Assembly (NCBI GenBank): GCA_025927575.1
Contig: JAICLJ010000022.1
Coordinates: 1-40,986 of the forward strand
Length of the DNA: 40,986 nucleotides
From: Bryobacteraceae bacterium
Lineage (GTDB): Bacteria; Acidobacteriota; Terriglobia; Bryobacterales; Bryobacteraceae
Reading direction: 5' to 3'
Part shown: positions 1 to 8,569 of the stretch, piece by piece
Layout: each line of letters opens with the position of its first letter
How positions within the stretch are numbered: the first letter of the stretch is position 1
Notes under the pieces: generated by a model
Seen by the model: the letters and a program-made list of their open reading frames with translations, nothing else
What the model was told of the DNA's origin: nothing
Database searches by the model: none
Program-made: the position numbers and the translations under genes

Positions 1-111
1 ACGACGTCGTACGGCCAGGAAGTTCGCGGGAAATCCCAAAAAGCGAGCTTTCTGATGACGCTGCCCACAGACCCGCCTGATTGGCTCCGGCCAGTACTCA
101 TCTCGAACTAA
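1..111 (+). CDS. Possible 3' end of an unidentified gene
   Basis: Frame 1 is open from the window edge to a TAA at 109-111, giving a 36-residue tail ending in DWLRPVLISN. The residue mix is plausible for a protein C-terminus, but the stretch is too short to recognise. Frame 3 is also open for a similar distance (to about 78), so the assignment is weak. It would be convergent with lexA. Confidence 0.3.
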   Translation, partial: TTSYGQEVRGKSQKASFLMTLPTDPPDWLRPVLISN

Positions 112-127
112 TGTAGCAGCATCCGGT

Positions 128-145
128 AAAGAGTCCTCCCAGGAC
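128..145 (-). terminator. Weak intrinsic terminator-like hairpin after lexA
   Basis: Read on the minus strand, GTCCT-GGG-AGGAC forms a 5-bp stem with a 3-nt loop, followed by TCTTT. It lies just downstream of the lexA stop codon. The stem is short and the T tract poor, so this is a candidate only. Confidence 0.35.
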
Positions 146-154
146 AGTCGCCAA

Positions 155-778
155 CTAGTACTTCCGCATCACAGCCAACACGCGCCCCTGCACCTGGAGC
201 TGCCCCGGATCGACGTAAATCGGCTCCATTGTGGTATTTGCCGGCTGGAGACGCACCCTGCCGTCGGGTTCGCTGTAGTAGCGCTTCAGTGTTGCCTCAT
301 CGCCGTTGACTAAAGCCACGACGATGTCGCCGTTTTTCACCGGATCGTTTTTCTCAACCAGCACAAAATCGCCGCTGCAGATGTGATCCTCAATCATCGA
401 ATCGCCGCGAACCTGGAGCGCGTAGGTCGAGTCGGAACGCGCAAAATCGGAAAAATGCAGCGCCTCCGCATTCTGAATCGCCTCGACAGGGGTGCCCGCC
501 GCGATCCGGCCCATCAACTGCACAGCAAAATCCGCGCCCGAATGGCGCGCCTGCTCTTCGGTAATATATCGCTCGCCGATCTCAAGCGATCGGCTGTGGT
601 TGAAGCTCCGCCTTAGATAGTTTTTCGCTTGAAGCGCCTGGATGTGTTTATGCACTGTCGCCAGCGAGGCCAGGTTCAAACCCGATGCAATTTCCTCGTA
701 GCTGGGGCTATAACCGTTCTTTCGGATAAACTCAGAGAGAAAATCCATCAATTCTTTCTGTCTTCTTGTAAGCGCCAT
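155..778 (-). CDS. lexA: LexA SOS-response repressor/autoprotease
   Basis: Cytoplasmic repressor of DNA-damage genes, which cleaves itself when RecA filaments form. The 207 residues are the normal family length. Residues 1-65 are the winged-helix DNA-binding domain, starting LTRRQKELMDFLSEFI. The C-terminal S24-type peptidase domain carries the Ala94-Gly95 cleavage bond (RIAAGTP), nucleophile Ser127 (RGDSMIED) and general base Lys165 (EATLKRYY). All catalytic residues are present, so the protein should be active. The ATG start gives the canonical N-terminus. The gene stands alone on the minus strand. A promoter with an overlapping inverted repeat lies upstream and could be the self-regulatory operator, though I do not know the LexA box of this lineage. 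Confidence 0.97.
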   Translation of the reverse strand: MALTRRQKELMDFLSEFIRKNGYSPSYEEIASGLNLASLATVHKHIQALQAKNYLRRSFNHSRSLEIGERYITEEQARHSGADFAVQLMGRIAAGTPVEAIQNAEALHFSDFARSDSTYALQVRGDSMIEDHICSGDFVLVEKNDPVKNGDIVVALVNGDEATLKRYYSEPDGRVRLQPANTTMEPIYVDPGQLQVQGRVLAVMRKY

Positions 779-799
779 GGTGTTTCGTCCCGTCTTTCC

Positions 800-830
800 T
801 TATTGTTGGCGAATAAATAACGAAAGTCAA
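800..830 (-). promoter_or_regulatory. Candidate lexA promoter with overlapping inverted repeat
   Basis: On the minus strand there is TTGACT (830-825), a 17-nt spacer, then AACAAT (807-802). The inverted repeat TTATT-N7-AATAA (800-816) covers the -10 element, where an autorepressor site would be expected. The -10 is a poor match, and the repeat does not resemble the LexA boxes I know (CTGT-N8-ACAG or GAAC-N4-GTTC). Confidence 0.35.
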
Positions 831-884
831 CTGGGTCCTTCCGCTGGATGGACTAGCAATGGGCGTAGAGAGCTTCAAGAAAAC

Positions 885-904
885 TTCGCCGATGGAACGG
901 CGAA
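885..904 (-). terminator. Hairpin terminator downstream of fmdB-like gene
   Basis: A perfect 7-bp inverted repeat, TTCGCCG-(6 nt)-CGGCGAA, is followed on the minus strand by GTTTTCTT. It lies about 145 nt past the fmdB-like stop. The rest of 779-1048, between lexA and the zinc-ribbon gene, shows no other supported feature. Confidence 0.45.
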
Positions 905-1048
905 AGGTAAGTGATGATCGAGTCTACATCTCAGACTGCGCTAGCACGGAAATAAATTCAGCAACGGCCGCCAGTGGATATCCGCGCCGCGATGACAGAA
1001 GCCTAACCGAGTGACCCAAACTTGCTATCGGCTGACCAAACTTCCCCG

Positions 1049-1288
1049 CTAGTTCATCCCGCACATGCCGCCACCGCAGAATCCGGTGTCGCACATACTC
1101 CCACCGCAACCGCCGGCAGGCTGAACCTCTTTCGCTCCGCCCGATTGGGCGGAGAACGTGGAGTATTCCTGATGCAAATGGGCGTGCCCGCATGACGGGC
1201 AGTTGAGTTCGCCGGCTTCGGCGGTACGGCGCACCAACTTCTCAAACTTGGTCCCACAATCTTCGCAGCTATATTCAAAAATCGGCAT
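1049..1288 (-). CDS. FmdB-family zinc-ribbon protein
   Basis: A 79-residue small zinc-ribbon protein. It opens with the family signature MPIFEYSCEDCG. Two Cys pairs, C8/C11 and C30/C33 (CPSC), form the zinc ribbon. The C-terminus is an unusual Gly/Cys-rich tail (GGCGGSMCDTGFCGGGMCG) that could bind further metal. The ORF runs 19 residues further upstream, but MPIFEY is the conserved family start, so I chose 1288. Homologues are called FmdB regulators, but their biochemical role is poorly defined. The gene is divergent from msrB, about 160 nt away. Confidence 0.85.
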   Translation of the reverse strand: MPIFEYSCEDCGTKFEKLVRRTAEAGELNCPSCGHAHLHQEYSTFSAQSGGAKEVQPAGGCGGSMCDTGFCGGGMCGMN

Positions 1289-1448
1289 ATTCAAAGCGCA
1301 CGAGCACCGTGCATCCTTCCAAGACCTATAAAGATTATGCCTCATAAGACATCACCCGTAACCTTCCGGGCTCCCCGCGCGAATCATAGTATGATCACAC
1401 ACCGTCGGAAGTCTGAGCTATGCTCAAACCAGCTTGAGGAGAACTATG

Positions 1449-2003
1449 ATGGACTACGTGAACCGCCGAACATTCCTAGGCAGCGGAATCGCCCTGGCAA
1501 GCACGCTGCTGGCATCGGAAGCGGGCGCCGCCATGCGATCCAGCGGGAAACCCCGCTTCGTGAAGCTTGTGGAATTCGATCAGACCGGTAAACGTCTAGG
1601 AGAAGTCAAAGTGGAAAAAATTGTGAAGACGGACGCGGAGTGGAAGGCCCAATTGACGCCGGAACAATATGCCGTGACTCGCCATGCGGGTACGGAACGC
1701 GCCTTCACTGGTAAATACTGGAACAATCACGAACACGGACTCTACCGTTGTATATGCTGCGGCAACACTCTGTTTTCCTCCAATACAAAGTTTGAATCCG
1801 GCACGGGATGGCCCAGTTTCTGGGAGCCTATCGCCAAGGAAAACGTCGCTTCGCACGTCGATTTGACTGACGGCATGACCCGAAACGAAGTACGTTGCGC
1901 AAAATGCGATGCTCACCTGGGACACGTCTTCGACGACGGGCCAAAGCCGACCGGCCTGCGTTACTGCATGAATTCCGCATCCCTGGATTTCCAAAAGTCA
2001 TAA
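1449..2003 (+). CDS. msrB: Exported peptide-methionine (R)-S-oxide reductase
   Basis: Reduces methionine-R-sulfoxide in proteins. The SelR/MsrB domain has two zinc CxxC pairs (CICC near residues 101-104, CAKC near 150-153), the substrate motif GTGWPSFW and catalytic Cys in [11 protein letters not shown] (about residue 173). The catalytic codon is TGC, so this is not a selenoprotein. The N-terminus, NRRTFLGSG plus a hydrophobic stretch ending near ASEAGAA, looks like a Tat signal and implies periplasmic repair. The start is set by GAGGAG at 1436-1441, seven bases before the ATG at 1449; ATG 1446 is possible. Together with the exported peroxiredoxin at 16.4-16.9 kb it suggests envelope oxidant defence. 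Confidence 0.93.
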   Translation: MDYVNRRTFLGSGIALASTLLASEAGAAMRSSGKPRFVKLVEFDQTGKRLGEVKVEKIVKTDAEWKAQLTPEQYAVTRHAGTERAFTGKYWNNHEHGLYRCICCGNTLFSSNTKFESGTGWPSFWEPIAKENVASHVDLTDGMTRNEVRCAKCDAHLGHVFDDGPKPTGLRYCMNSASLDFQKS

Positions 2004-2140
2004 GCGAACCGCGCGGCGGCGTTCGCCAGGCGGGCACAGCCCATTAAGGATGCGCGCGTGAGCGCTAAGCAATGTTAGCCTGAAGGGCATGCGGTGGCTC
2101 GCCCTGCTCATCCACCCCGCCCGCTAGAGAGCCACGAACC

Positions 2141-2512
2141 ATGAGCGAAAGCGGTCAGCCGCAAGACCCGAAGCAATCGCCCTCCGGTGACCGGCAGAGT
2201 CCGATTCCGGGTGGATTTCGCTCCGGAGTCATCACCGCTATCACCGTCCTACTGGGCTTCTCGTTTCTCTTTCTGCGCTCCTGGGCATTCGAACTTCCAG
2301 GAGAGTGGACCGTCTCTTCTACCATCGCGGCAGTTCTACTGATAATCGCCATCATTCTTGAATTGGTCGCGCTATGGCGAGCGCTGCAGCTGAAAGACGA
2401 TCTGGCCGTCGAGTACCGGCTGACCTTACGCTGGTTCTTAACTTCCATCGTCTTCCTGCTTGTCAGCCTGGTGATTGCCACACTGTCTTATTCCGGGCTG
2501 TTCAAATTTTGA
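2141..2512 (+). CDS. Small hypothetical membrane protein
   Basis: A 123-residue protein I do not recognise. The first 25 residues are polar and rich in Gln, Pro and Ser. Three hydrophobic segments follow, at about residues 28-48, 57-78 and 98-119, so it should be an inner-membrane protein. No catalytic motif is visible. It lies between msrB and the glutamine cyclotransferase gene on the same strand, with gaps of 137 and 61 nt, so co-transcription with the latter is possible. Confidence 0.72.
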   Translation: MSESGQPQDPKQSPSGDRQSPIPGGFRSGVITAITVLLGFSFLFLRSWAFELPGEWTVSSTIAAVLLIIAIILELVALWRALQLKDDLAVEYRLTLRWFLTSIVFLLVSLVIATLSYSGLFKF

Positions 2513-2573
2513 ACGGGGCTTTGCGGCTATCGGCTCGTTAGCGTGAATTGGACGAAGAACAGACGGATCCAGC

Positions 2574-3377
2574 GTGTACGCTAAAACATACATGTCCGTG
2601 GCGCTCTTCGCGGCTGCTCTAGCCGCTTCGATACTCGGTTCTTCCGCGCCGCCGGCCATTCCGGAATACAGCTACAAGGTAGTTCATGTTTTTCCGCATG
2701 ACGGCAAGGCATTTACCGAGGGGATCTTTTATCTGGACGGATTTCTCTATGAAGCGACGGGGCTATCCGGACATTCCTCCATCAGGAAAGTGAGGCTTGA
2801 AACCGGCGAGGTTGTGCAACGGCGCAACGTTCCCAGGCCTTACTTTGGAGAGGGAATCGTTGCGTGGAAGGACCGCTTGATCCAGCTCACTTACACTACT
2901 CAGATCGGATTCATCTATGATCTTGCCTCTTTCAAGCCGCAGGGCACATTTCACTATTCGGGCGAAGGCTGGTCCATGACGCAGGACGGGAAGCACATCA
3001 TCATGGACGATGGCACGCCAGAGATTCGGTTTTTGGATCCCAAGAGTTTGAAAGAAGTCAACCGCATCAGCGTGACAGCAACTGGAGAGCCCGTGGAGAA
3101 TTTAAATGAACTGGAGTGGGTCAAAGGCGAGATATATGCAAACATCTGGCACAGTGACCGCATCGCGCGCATCAATCCCGCGGATGGAAAAGTCGTGGGC
3201 TGGATCGACCTTGCTGGTTTATTGCCTCAATCTGACTTGCTGCCTGGAGCTGAAGGATCCGAACAGGTCCTGAATGGAATCGCCTACGACTCCAAACGGG
3301 ATCGTTTATTCGTGACGGGGAAATACTGGCCCAAATTATTCGAAATTCAGCTTGAACGGAAATCACATCTTCAGTAG
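2574..3377 (+). CDS. Secreted glutaminyl-peptide cyclotransferase (plant/bacterial type)
   Basis: Predicted to convert N-terminal glutamine of peptides to pyroglutamate, acting outside the cytoplasm. The 267 residues match the five-bladed beta-propeller family (Glu_cyclase_2). Recognisable stretches are AFTEGIFYLDGFLYEATGLSGHSSIRKV, split here into AFTEGIFYLDG and YEATGLSGHSS, then FGEGI, LNELEWV.GEIYANIW and VLNGIAYD near the end. A hydrophobic N-terminus ending around SSAPPA looks like a signal peptide. The start is GTG at 2574; ATG 2592 (MSVALF) would also keep the signal. No strong Shine-Dalgarno sequence is visible for either. Confidence 0.88.
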   Translation: MYAKTYMSVALFAAALAASILGSSAPPAIPEYSYKVVHVFPHDGKAFTEGIFYLDGFLYEATGLSGHSSIRKVRLETGEVVQRRNVPRPYFGEGIVAWKDRLIQLTYTTQIGFIYDLASFKPQGTFHYSGEGWSMTQDGKHIIMDDGTPEIRFLDPKSLKEVNRISVTATGEPVENLNELEWVKGEIYANIWHSDRIARINPADGKVVGWIDLAGLLPQSDLLPGAEGSEQVLNGIAYDSKRDRLFVTGKYWPKLFEIQLERKSHLQ

Positions 3378-3486
3378 AGCGGCCCGCCGGCTGTGAGACC
3401 TCTCTTACTCACCATTTCGATTTCGTCGCCGTGCCACACTTCCGTGAGCTTGATAGATTGCATGGTGGCGCATCAAATTTCAAACC

Positions 3487-5670
3487 ATGCAACCTAGCCG
3501 ACGGGATTTCGTACTCCAATCGACCGCTGCCGCCGCAGCCCTCACTCAGACGGCGGAAGGCCAGCGCAATGATGACACGGAGGGCTGGTACGACCGCCCC
3601 ATGCGTTGGGCGCAGCTTGCGTTCGTGGAAGACGATCCGGGCCGCTACAGTCCTTCGTTCTGGCTAGACTATTTCAAGCGCGTTCACGCCGATGCCGCGT
3701 GTTTAAGCGCCGGCGGCTGCGTCGCGTTTTATCCTACAAAAATTCCACTGCACTACCGGAGCAAGTTTCTCGGCAACTCCGATCCGTTCGGCGAAATGCT
3801 CGCCGGCTGCCGGAAGCTGGGCATGAACGTCATCGCCCGAACCGACCCGCATGCCGCTCATCAGGACGTTTACGACGCTCATCCTGATTGGATCGCCGTG
3901 GACGCCGCTGGAAACAAACGGCGACACTGGGCATCGCCTGATTTGTGGGTGACATGCGCCCTTGGTCCCTACAATTTCGACTTCATGACGCAGGTGACGC
4001 GAGAAATTGTGACGCTCTACAAAGTGGATGGGATCTTCAGCAACCGATGGTCCGGTTCAGGGATGTGCTATTGCGAGCATTGCCGGCAGAATTTCCGGAA
4101 TTTTTCAGGGCTCGATTTGCCCCGCACCCGTGATCCGCAAGACCCCGCGCGCCGGCAATATATCATCTGGCGACAAAAGCGTCTTTTTGAATTGTGGCGG
4201 CTGTGGGACGGAACCATCAAGGCGGTCAATCCGAATGCCAGCTTCATGGCGAACGCTGGGGGCGGCGCTCTGAGTTCGCTCGACATGAAAACCATCGGCG
4301 AACTTGCGCCTACGTTATTCGCCGACCGGCAGGCACGCCATGACCTGATGCCGCCCTGGATGAACGGGAAGAATGGAAAGGAGTACCGCGCCACTTTAGG
4401 CAAGAAAGCGATCGCGGGCATCTTCAGCGTTGGATTGGAAGATGAACATCGCTGGAAAGATTCAGTCCAGAACGGCGATGAAATTCGGCTTTGGGTCGCC
4501 GACGGCATTGCGCAAGGCTTACGCCCGTGGTTTACAAAATTCAATGCGAAACCGATCGACCGACGCTGGCTGCCCGTTGTCGAAGAACTTTACAAGTGGC
4601 ATCACACGAACGAGCGCTATCTGAGAAATGAAAAGCCTTTGGCGCGGGTAGCGCTGGTCTATTCACAGCAAACGGCGGAGTTTTACGGTGGCGAACATGC
4701 CCGCGAAAAAGTAGAAAACCACTCGCTCGGTTTTTATCAAGCTCTCGTCGAAGCCAGAATCCCGTTTGAAATGGTGCACGATGGACTGCTCGATACCGAA
4801 CATGTCAGCCAGTATCGGACCCTGATCTTACCGAATATCGCCGCTCTCTCCGATGCGCAATCCGCGCAGATCCGCGATTTCGCCGGCCGTGGAGGACGCG
4901 TTATTGCCACATACGAAACCTCTCTTTACAACGAGTGGGGCGTCCGCCGGAAAGACTTCAGCCTTGCCTCTCTCTTCGGTGCCTCATTCGATGGGCGCAT
5001 TCAAAACTCAATTCAGAATTCCTACCTCAACATTGAAAAGGACCCGCGAACCGGTCAGTTTCATCCACTCGTACACGGATTGGAGAATGCTACTCGAATC
5101 ATCGATGGCGTAAACCGCGTGTACGTTAAGCCGCAGGAGACTTCCCTGCCCCCGCCGTTGACCGTGGTTCCTTCCTATCCGGATCTACCGATGGAAGAGG
5201 TTTATCCCCGAATTCCCAGGACGAATATTCCTGGCGTTTTCCTTCGCGAGACCGGCGGCGGCCGCGTTGCTTATTTCCCATGGGATCTCGATCGTACATT
5301 TTGGGAGGTGCTGGATGTCGATCATGGCAAGCTGCTGAAGAATGCCGTTCTGTGGGTTTCTGACGAAGAGCCACCCGTTACGGTCAGCGGCCCGGGTGTA
5401 ATCGATGTATCCATCTGGCGTCAGAAAGCTTCCATCACCGTTCATCTCGTCAACTTGACCAATCCGATGATGATGAAAGGACCGGTGCGGGAAATCATTC
5501 CACTGCCCGCTCAACTAGTGCGGCTAAAGATCCCCACAGGCGATCGTGTCGCCGGAGCTCGCTTTCTGGTGGGCACGGGCAAACCGCAGTATCGGATATC
5601 GCGCGACGTGATGGAACTTCACGTGCCGTCGACTGGATTGCACGAAGTGATCGCAGTCGATCTGGCGTGA
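3487..5670 (+). CDS. Tat-exported GHL6-type putative glycoside hydrolase with beta-galactosidase trimerisation domain
   Basis: A 727-residue predicted carbohydrate-active enzyme, substrate unknown. The N-terminus (QPSRRDFVLQS then an Ala-rich stretch) is a Tat signal. Residues about 40-340 look like a TIM-barrel of the 'hypothetical glycosyl hydrolase 6' type, with ARTDPHAAH, HPDWIAVDAAG, VDGIFSNRW and the Cys pair CYCEHC. Residues about 385-590 resemble the Rossmann-like trimerisation domain of GH42 beta-galactosidases (RVALVYSQQTAEFY, ILPNIAALSDAQ, GGRVIATYETSLY). A beta-sandwich tail follows. I cannot assign catalytic acids with confidence. It stands alone, convergent with udgX. Confidence 0.8.
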   Translation: MQPSRRDFVLQSTAAAAALTQTAEGQRNDDTEGWYDRPMRWAQLAFVEDDPGRYSPSFWLDYFKRVHADAACLSAGGCVAFYPTKIPLHYRSKFLGNSDPFGEMLAGCRKLGMNVIARTDPHAAHQDVYDAHPDWIAVDAAGNKRRHWASPDLWVTCALGPYNFDFMTQVTREIVTLYKVDGIFSNRWSGSGMCYCEHCRQNFRNFSGLDLPRTRDPQDPARRQYIIWRQKRLFELWRLWDGTIKAVNPNASFMANAGGGALSSLDMKTIGELAPTLFADRQARHDLMPPWMNGKNGKEYRATLGKKAIAGIFSVGLEDEHRWKDSVQNGDEIRLWVADGIAQGLRPWFTKFNAKPIDRRWLPVVEELYKWHHTNERYLRNEKPLARVALVYSQQTAEFYGGEHAREKVENHSLGFYQALVEARIPFEMVHDGLLDTEHVSQYRTLILPNIAALSDAQSAQIRDFAGRGGRVIATYETSLYNEWGVRRKDFSLASLFGASFDGRIQNSIQNSYLNIEKDPRTGQFHPLVHGLENATRIIDGVNRVYVKPQETSLPPPLTVVPSYPDLPMEEVYPRIPRTNIPGVFLRETGGGRVAYFPWDLDRTFWEVLDVDHGKLLKNAVLWVSDEEPPVTVSGPGVIDVSIWRQKASITVHLVNLTNPMMMKGPVREIIPLPAQLVRLKIPTGDRVAGARFLVGTGKPQYRISRDVMELHVPSTGLHEVIAVDLA

Positions 5671-5692
5671 GCCGAGAGACTCGTCCTGCTCT

Positions 5693-6340
5693 TCAGCTCT
5701 TTGGATGCTTCGTCAGCCACTCGTTAATCATCCCCAGATCGCGCACGAATAATTTCCATTCCGCCTCTCTCCGTTCGTGCTCCGGAATGCGGAGGAGCGC
5801 CGAAGGATGAACGGTCACCAAAACCGATTCGGCCCATTCATGGGAAAAGAATTGCCCGCGATCGCTCATCACTCGCATTTCACGGCCCATTACAGATCGA
5901 GCGGCGGTGGATCCCATCGCTACGATCAATTGAGGGTTTACAGCCGCTACTTCTGCCTGAAGCCACGGCCGGCACGCGGATACTTCTGTAGCGCTCGGTT
6001 TGGCGTGGATGCGCCGCTTGCCTCGTGGCGAAAACTTGAAATGCTTCACGGCGTTGGTGACGTATAGTTCGGAACGGTCGACCCGCGCGGCCTCCAGCGC
6101 CCGATTCAACAGCTTTCCCGCCGGGCCGACGAATGGCCGGCCCTGTTGATCTTCTTCGTCACCAGGCTGCTCGCCGACCAGAATCACTCGCGACTGCCGG
6201 CTCCCTTCTCCAAATACTGTCTGCGTCGCATTCTGATACAGGCTGCATCCTTCGCAGTCTTTCGCAGCTTCGCGAAGCCGATTCAAGTTCTTCGTCTCCG
6301 GCACCCATGGCGCTGCTGATGGTTTATGCGTCCGTTCCAT
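5693..6340 (-). CDS. udgX: UdgX-type uracil-DNA glycosylase (covalent uracil-DNA binder)
   Basis: A 215-residue member of the UDG superfamily with the UdgX signatures: motif A GEQPGDEED at 56-64, the extra loop KRRIH at 108-112, and HPS at 178-180. In characterised UdgX the loop His attacks the sugar after uracil removal and leaves the enzyme covalently bound to the abasic site; here that is H112. Iron-sulfur Cys C29, C32 and C123 are visible. The fourth Cys of family 4 is replaced by VKHFKF, as in UdgX. It lies 43 nt downstream of the acyl-CoA synthetase gene in the same direction, so co-transcription is likely. Confidence 0.9.
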   Translation of the reverse strand: MERTHKPSAAPWVPETKNLNRLREAAKDCEGCSLYQNATQTVFGEGSRQSRVILVGEQPGDEEDQQGRPFVGPAGKLLNRALEAARVDRSELYVTNAVKHFKFSPRGKRRIHAKPSATEVSACRPWLQAEVAAVNPQLIVAMGSTAARSVMGREMRVMSDRGQFFSHEWAESVLVTVHPSALLRIPEHERREAEWKLFVRDLGMINEWLTKHPKS

Positions 6341-6383
6341 TGCTTCTAATGACCGCTATTGCCTTGCGAAAAACAACTGGCGG

Positions 6384-8270
6384 CTACTGGGCTTCCGCCG
6401 ACAAATTTCCAAGTGCGTCTAATACAGACGCGTCGGCAAGAGACGATACGTCACCCAGTTCTCGCCCAAGATATCGCTCCCGGATCAATCGCCGCATGAT
6501 CTTCCCGCTCTGCGTCTTCGGCACTTCCGCAACGATGTGCACCCGTTTCGGGCGAAAAGCTGCGCCCATCTGCTTCACGAGGTGTTCGGTGAAAATGTCT
6601 GAAGTGAGTTCATCACCCATACCGGCTTGTTTGAGGACAACAAACGCAACGATTTCTTCTCCCTTTAGCTCATCGGGCACGCCAATGACAGCCGCCTCGG
6701 AGACCGACGGGTGGGTGCAGAGGATCTCTTCCAACTCCGCCGGCCCGACTTTGCGTCCCGATACGTTCATCGATTCATCCGCTCGGCCGTGCAGGAACCA
6801 ATAACCGTCATCATCCACGCTGGCCCAATCGCCGTGGTACCACCAGCCGGGAAATCGCGACCAGTACGTGTCGAGGTAGCGCGCAGGATCGCCCCAGATA
6901 CCGGCTGTCATCGAGGGACTCGGCCTGGTGCAGACGAGATAGCCTTTTTTGCCGCGCACCGGACGCCCGGCTTCATCCACAACCGCGGTGGCCATGCCCG
7001 GCGCCGGTGCTCCGAGCGTGCAGGGCTTCAGCGGCTGTATCGGCAGAGGAAACAAAAAGCATCCAAGAATCTCGGTGCCTCCGGAGATATTGATGATGGG
7101 GCAGCGCTCTTTCCCCACGTGCTTGAAGAACCACATCCAGGACGTCTCATCCCAGGGCTCGCCCGTCGATCCCAATAATCGCAGCGCGTCGCCCCCATAA
7201 TCGTCAGGGTGGCTGCCGCGCATCAGCATTCTGATAGCCGTCGGCGAAACACCGAATGTCGTAATCCGCTCCTGGTCGAGAACCTGCCAAAGCCGGTTCG
7301 GATGCGGGTAATCAATGGCGCCGTCGTATATAAAAATTGTCCCGCCGAAATGATGATTGCCGAAAATCGCCCAGACACCCATCATCCATCCGATATCGCT
7401 CAACCAGAAGAACCGGTCGCTAGGTTTATGGTCGAAAGCCAGGTAAATCTCCTTCGTGGTCTGGAGCAGGGCACCGGCATGTGTGTGAACACATCCCTTC
7501 GGCCGGCCTGTCGTGCCGGAGGTGTAGAGCAGCAGAGCAAGATCGCTGGACGCCATCTCGCGCGTACGCGTCGTCTCCGCCTGGCCTTCGATCAGCTTGG
7601 AAATTTCGCGCAGCTCTATGATTGCTTCGATGGAGTTGGGACTTTGCAACGCCTCTTCCACCTTTGCGCGCAGCGGCAATTCTTTTCCTCGTCTTTGCAG
7701 TGTTCGCGCGGTAAACACGAGCCGTGCGCCTGAATCCTGAAGCCGCGAAGCGATCGCGCCCGGCCCAAAACCTGAGAAAATCGGCACGGCTATAGCGCCG
7801 ACCTTCAAGCAGGCATAAATGACCGTGAGCAGCTCGGGAACCATGGGAACGCAGAGAGCGATGCGATCGCCGGCTTGAATGCCGATGCTTTCCAGATATC
7901 TAGCGAGTTGGTTCGCTTCACGGGCCAGTTCCGAGAACGTAATCTCGCGCCGCTTCCCATCTTCGTTCTGCCAGATGCAAGCCAGGCGGCTCGATTCGGC
8001 ATACCGGTCCAGGCAGTTGTGAGCGATGTTTAACCGCCCACCTGTGAACCATTTGGTCCATTCGGGGCCACCCGAATAATCCATCACCTGCGAGTAAGGC
8101 GTGAACCACTCTACGCCCATTACTCGTTCCAACTCGCCCCAGAACGCTTCCGGGTGCTCGGTGGAAAAATTTAGGAAATCACGACGCTTATCGAAGCGCA
8201 GGCGCTGCATCAAGCGCCATACATTTGTCTGCTCAATCGCCTTCTGCGACGGTTCCCATACAAACGACAC
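6384..8270 (-). CDS. Acetyl-CoA synthetase-like acyl-CoA synthetase
   Basis: A 628-residue ANL-superfamily ligase that adenylates a carboxylic acid and transfers it to CoA. The acetyl-CoA synthetase N-terminal region is followed by the ATP loop YTSGTTGRPKG at 249-259, WLSDIGWMMG, the acyl-pocket region SGGTEI, the hinge region YWFLHGRADESMNVSGRKVGP (ribose Asp plus hinge) and the adenylation Lys near residue 590 in PKTQSGKIMRR. Overall similarity is to acetyl- or propionyl-CoA synthetases, but the exact acid cannot be told. The GTG start at 8270 is supported by GAGGAG seven bases upstream. It is probably first gene of a unit with udgX. Confidence 0.9.
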   Translation of the reverse strand: MSFVWEPSQKAIEQTNVWRLMQRLRFDKRRDFLNFSTEHPEAFWGELERVMGVEWFTPYSQVMDYSGGPEWTKWFTGGRLNIAHNCLDRYAESSRLACIWQNEDGKRREITFSELAREANQLARYLESIGIQAGDRIALCVPMVPELLTVIYACLKVGAIAVPIFSGFGPGAIASRLQDSGARLVFTARTLQRRGKELPLRAKVEEALQSPNSIEAIIELREISKLIEGQAETTRTREMASSDLALLLYTSGTTGRPKGCVHTHAGALLQTTKEIYLAFDHKPSDRFFWLSDIGWMMGVWAIFGNHHFGGTIFIYDGAIDYPHPNRLWQVLDQERITTFGVSPTAIRMLMRGSHPDDYGGDALRLLGSTGEPWDETSWMWFFKHVGKERCPIINISGGTEILGCFLFPLPIQPLKPCTLGAPAPGMATAVVDEAGRPVRGKKGYLVCTRPSPSMTAGIWGDPARYLDTYWSRFPGWWYHGDWASVDDDGYWFLHGRADESMNVSGRKVGPAELEEILCTHPSVSEAAVIGVPDELKGEEIVAFVVLKQAGMGDELTSDIFTEHLVKQMGAAFRPKRVHIVAEVPKTQSGKIMRRLIRERYLGRELGDVSSLADASVLDALGNLSAEAQ

Positions 8271-8348
8271 TTTTCATCTCCTCGCGCGCCATACAAGCCA
8301 CTTCCGATAGGCGCTCGAAACCAATTCAGCCTGCTCTGCAACAATAAC

Positions 8349-8368
8349 GCTCACAGATGTCCGTGAGC
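8349..8368. repeat. Inverted repeat in the 8271-8569 intergenic region
   Basis: GCTCAC-(8 nt)-GTGAGC forms a 6-bp stem. It lies in the divergent gap between the acyl-CoA synthetase gene (minus) and the small secreted protein (plus). No T tract follows, so it could be an operator or an RNA hairpin rather than a terminator. The rest of this roughly 300-nt gap shows only the small ORF listed next. Confidence 0.4.
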
Positions 8369-8536
8369 ATGATACAAATAAGCGAACTCGCAGCAGAAGC
8401 TCGTGCGGCGGTGCAACTTTTCGGGGAGACATATTTTCAGCATAGTGAAATCCAAAGCACCACCGCAGTGCGGGTCCGAGACGGGTATTTTGAATTGTAT
8501 ATGCACTTGACTTCTTGCGCAGAGCCGCGACAATGA
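8369..8536 (+). CDS. Possible small ORF of 55 residues
   Basis: ATG at 8369 opens a 55-codon frame encoding an acidic, partly helical peptide (MIQISELAAEARAAVQLFGE...) that ends 33 nt before the next gene. Its composition is protein-like, but there is no clear ribosome binding site and I recognise no homologue. It could equally be chance. Confidence 0.22.
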   Translation: MIQISELAAEARAAVQLFGETYFQHSEIQSTTAVRVRDGYFELYMHLTSCAEPRQ

Positions 8537-8569
8537 GAAAGCCACCGATTACTTTAGGAGCTAGTTTCG

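Noticed and set aside
1449..2003. MsrB as a second selenoprotein
   Set aside because: The catalytic position in RYCMNS is encoded by TGC, and the frame has no internal TGA.
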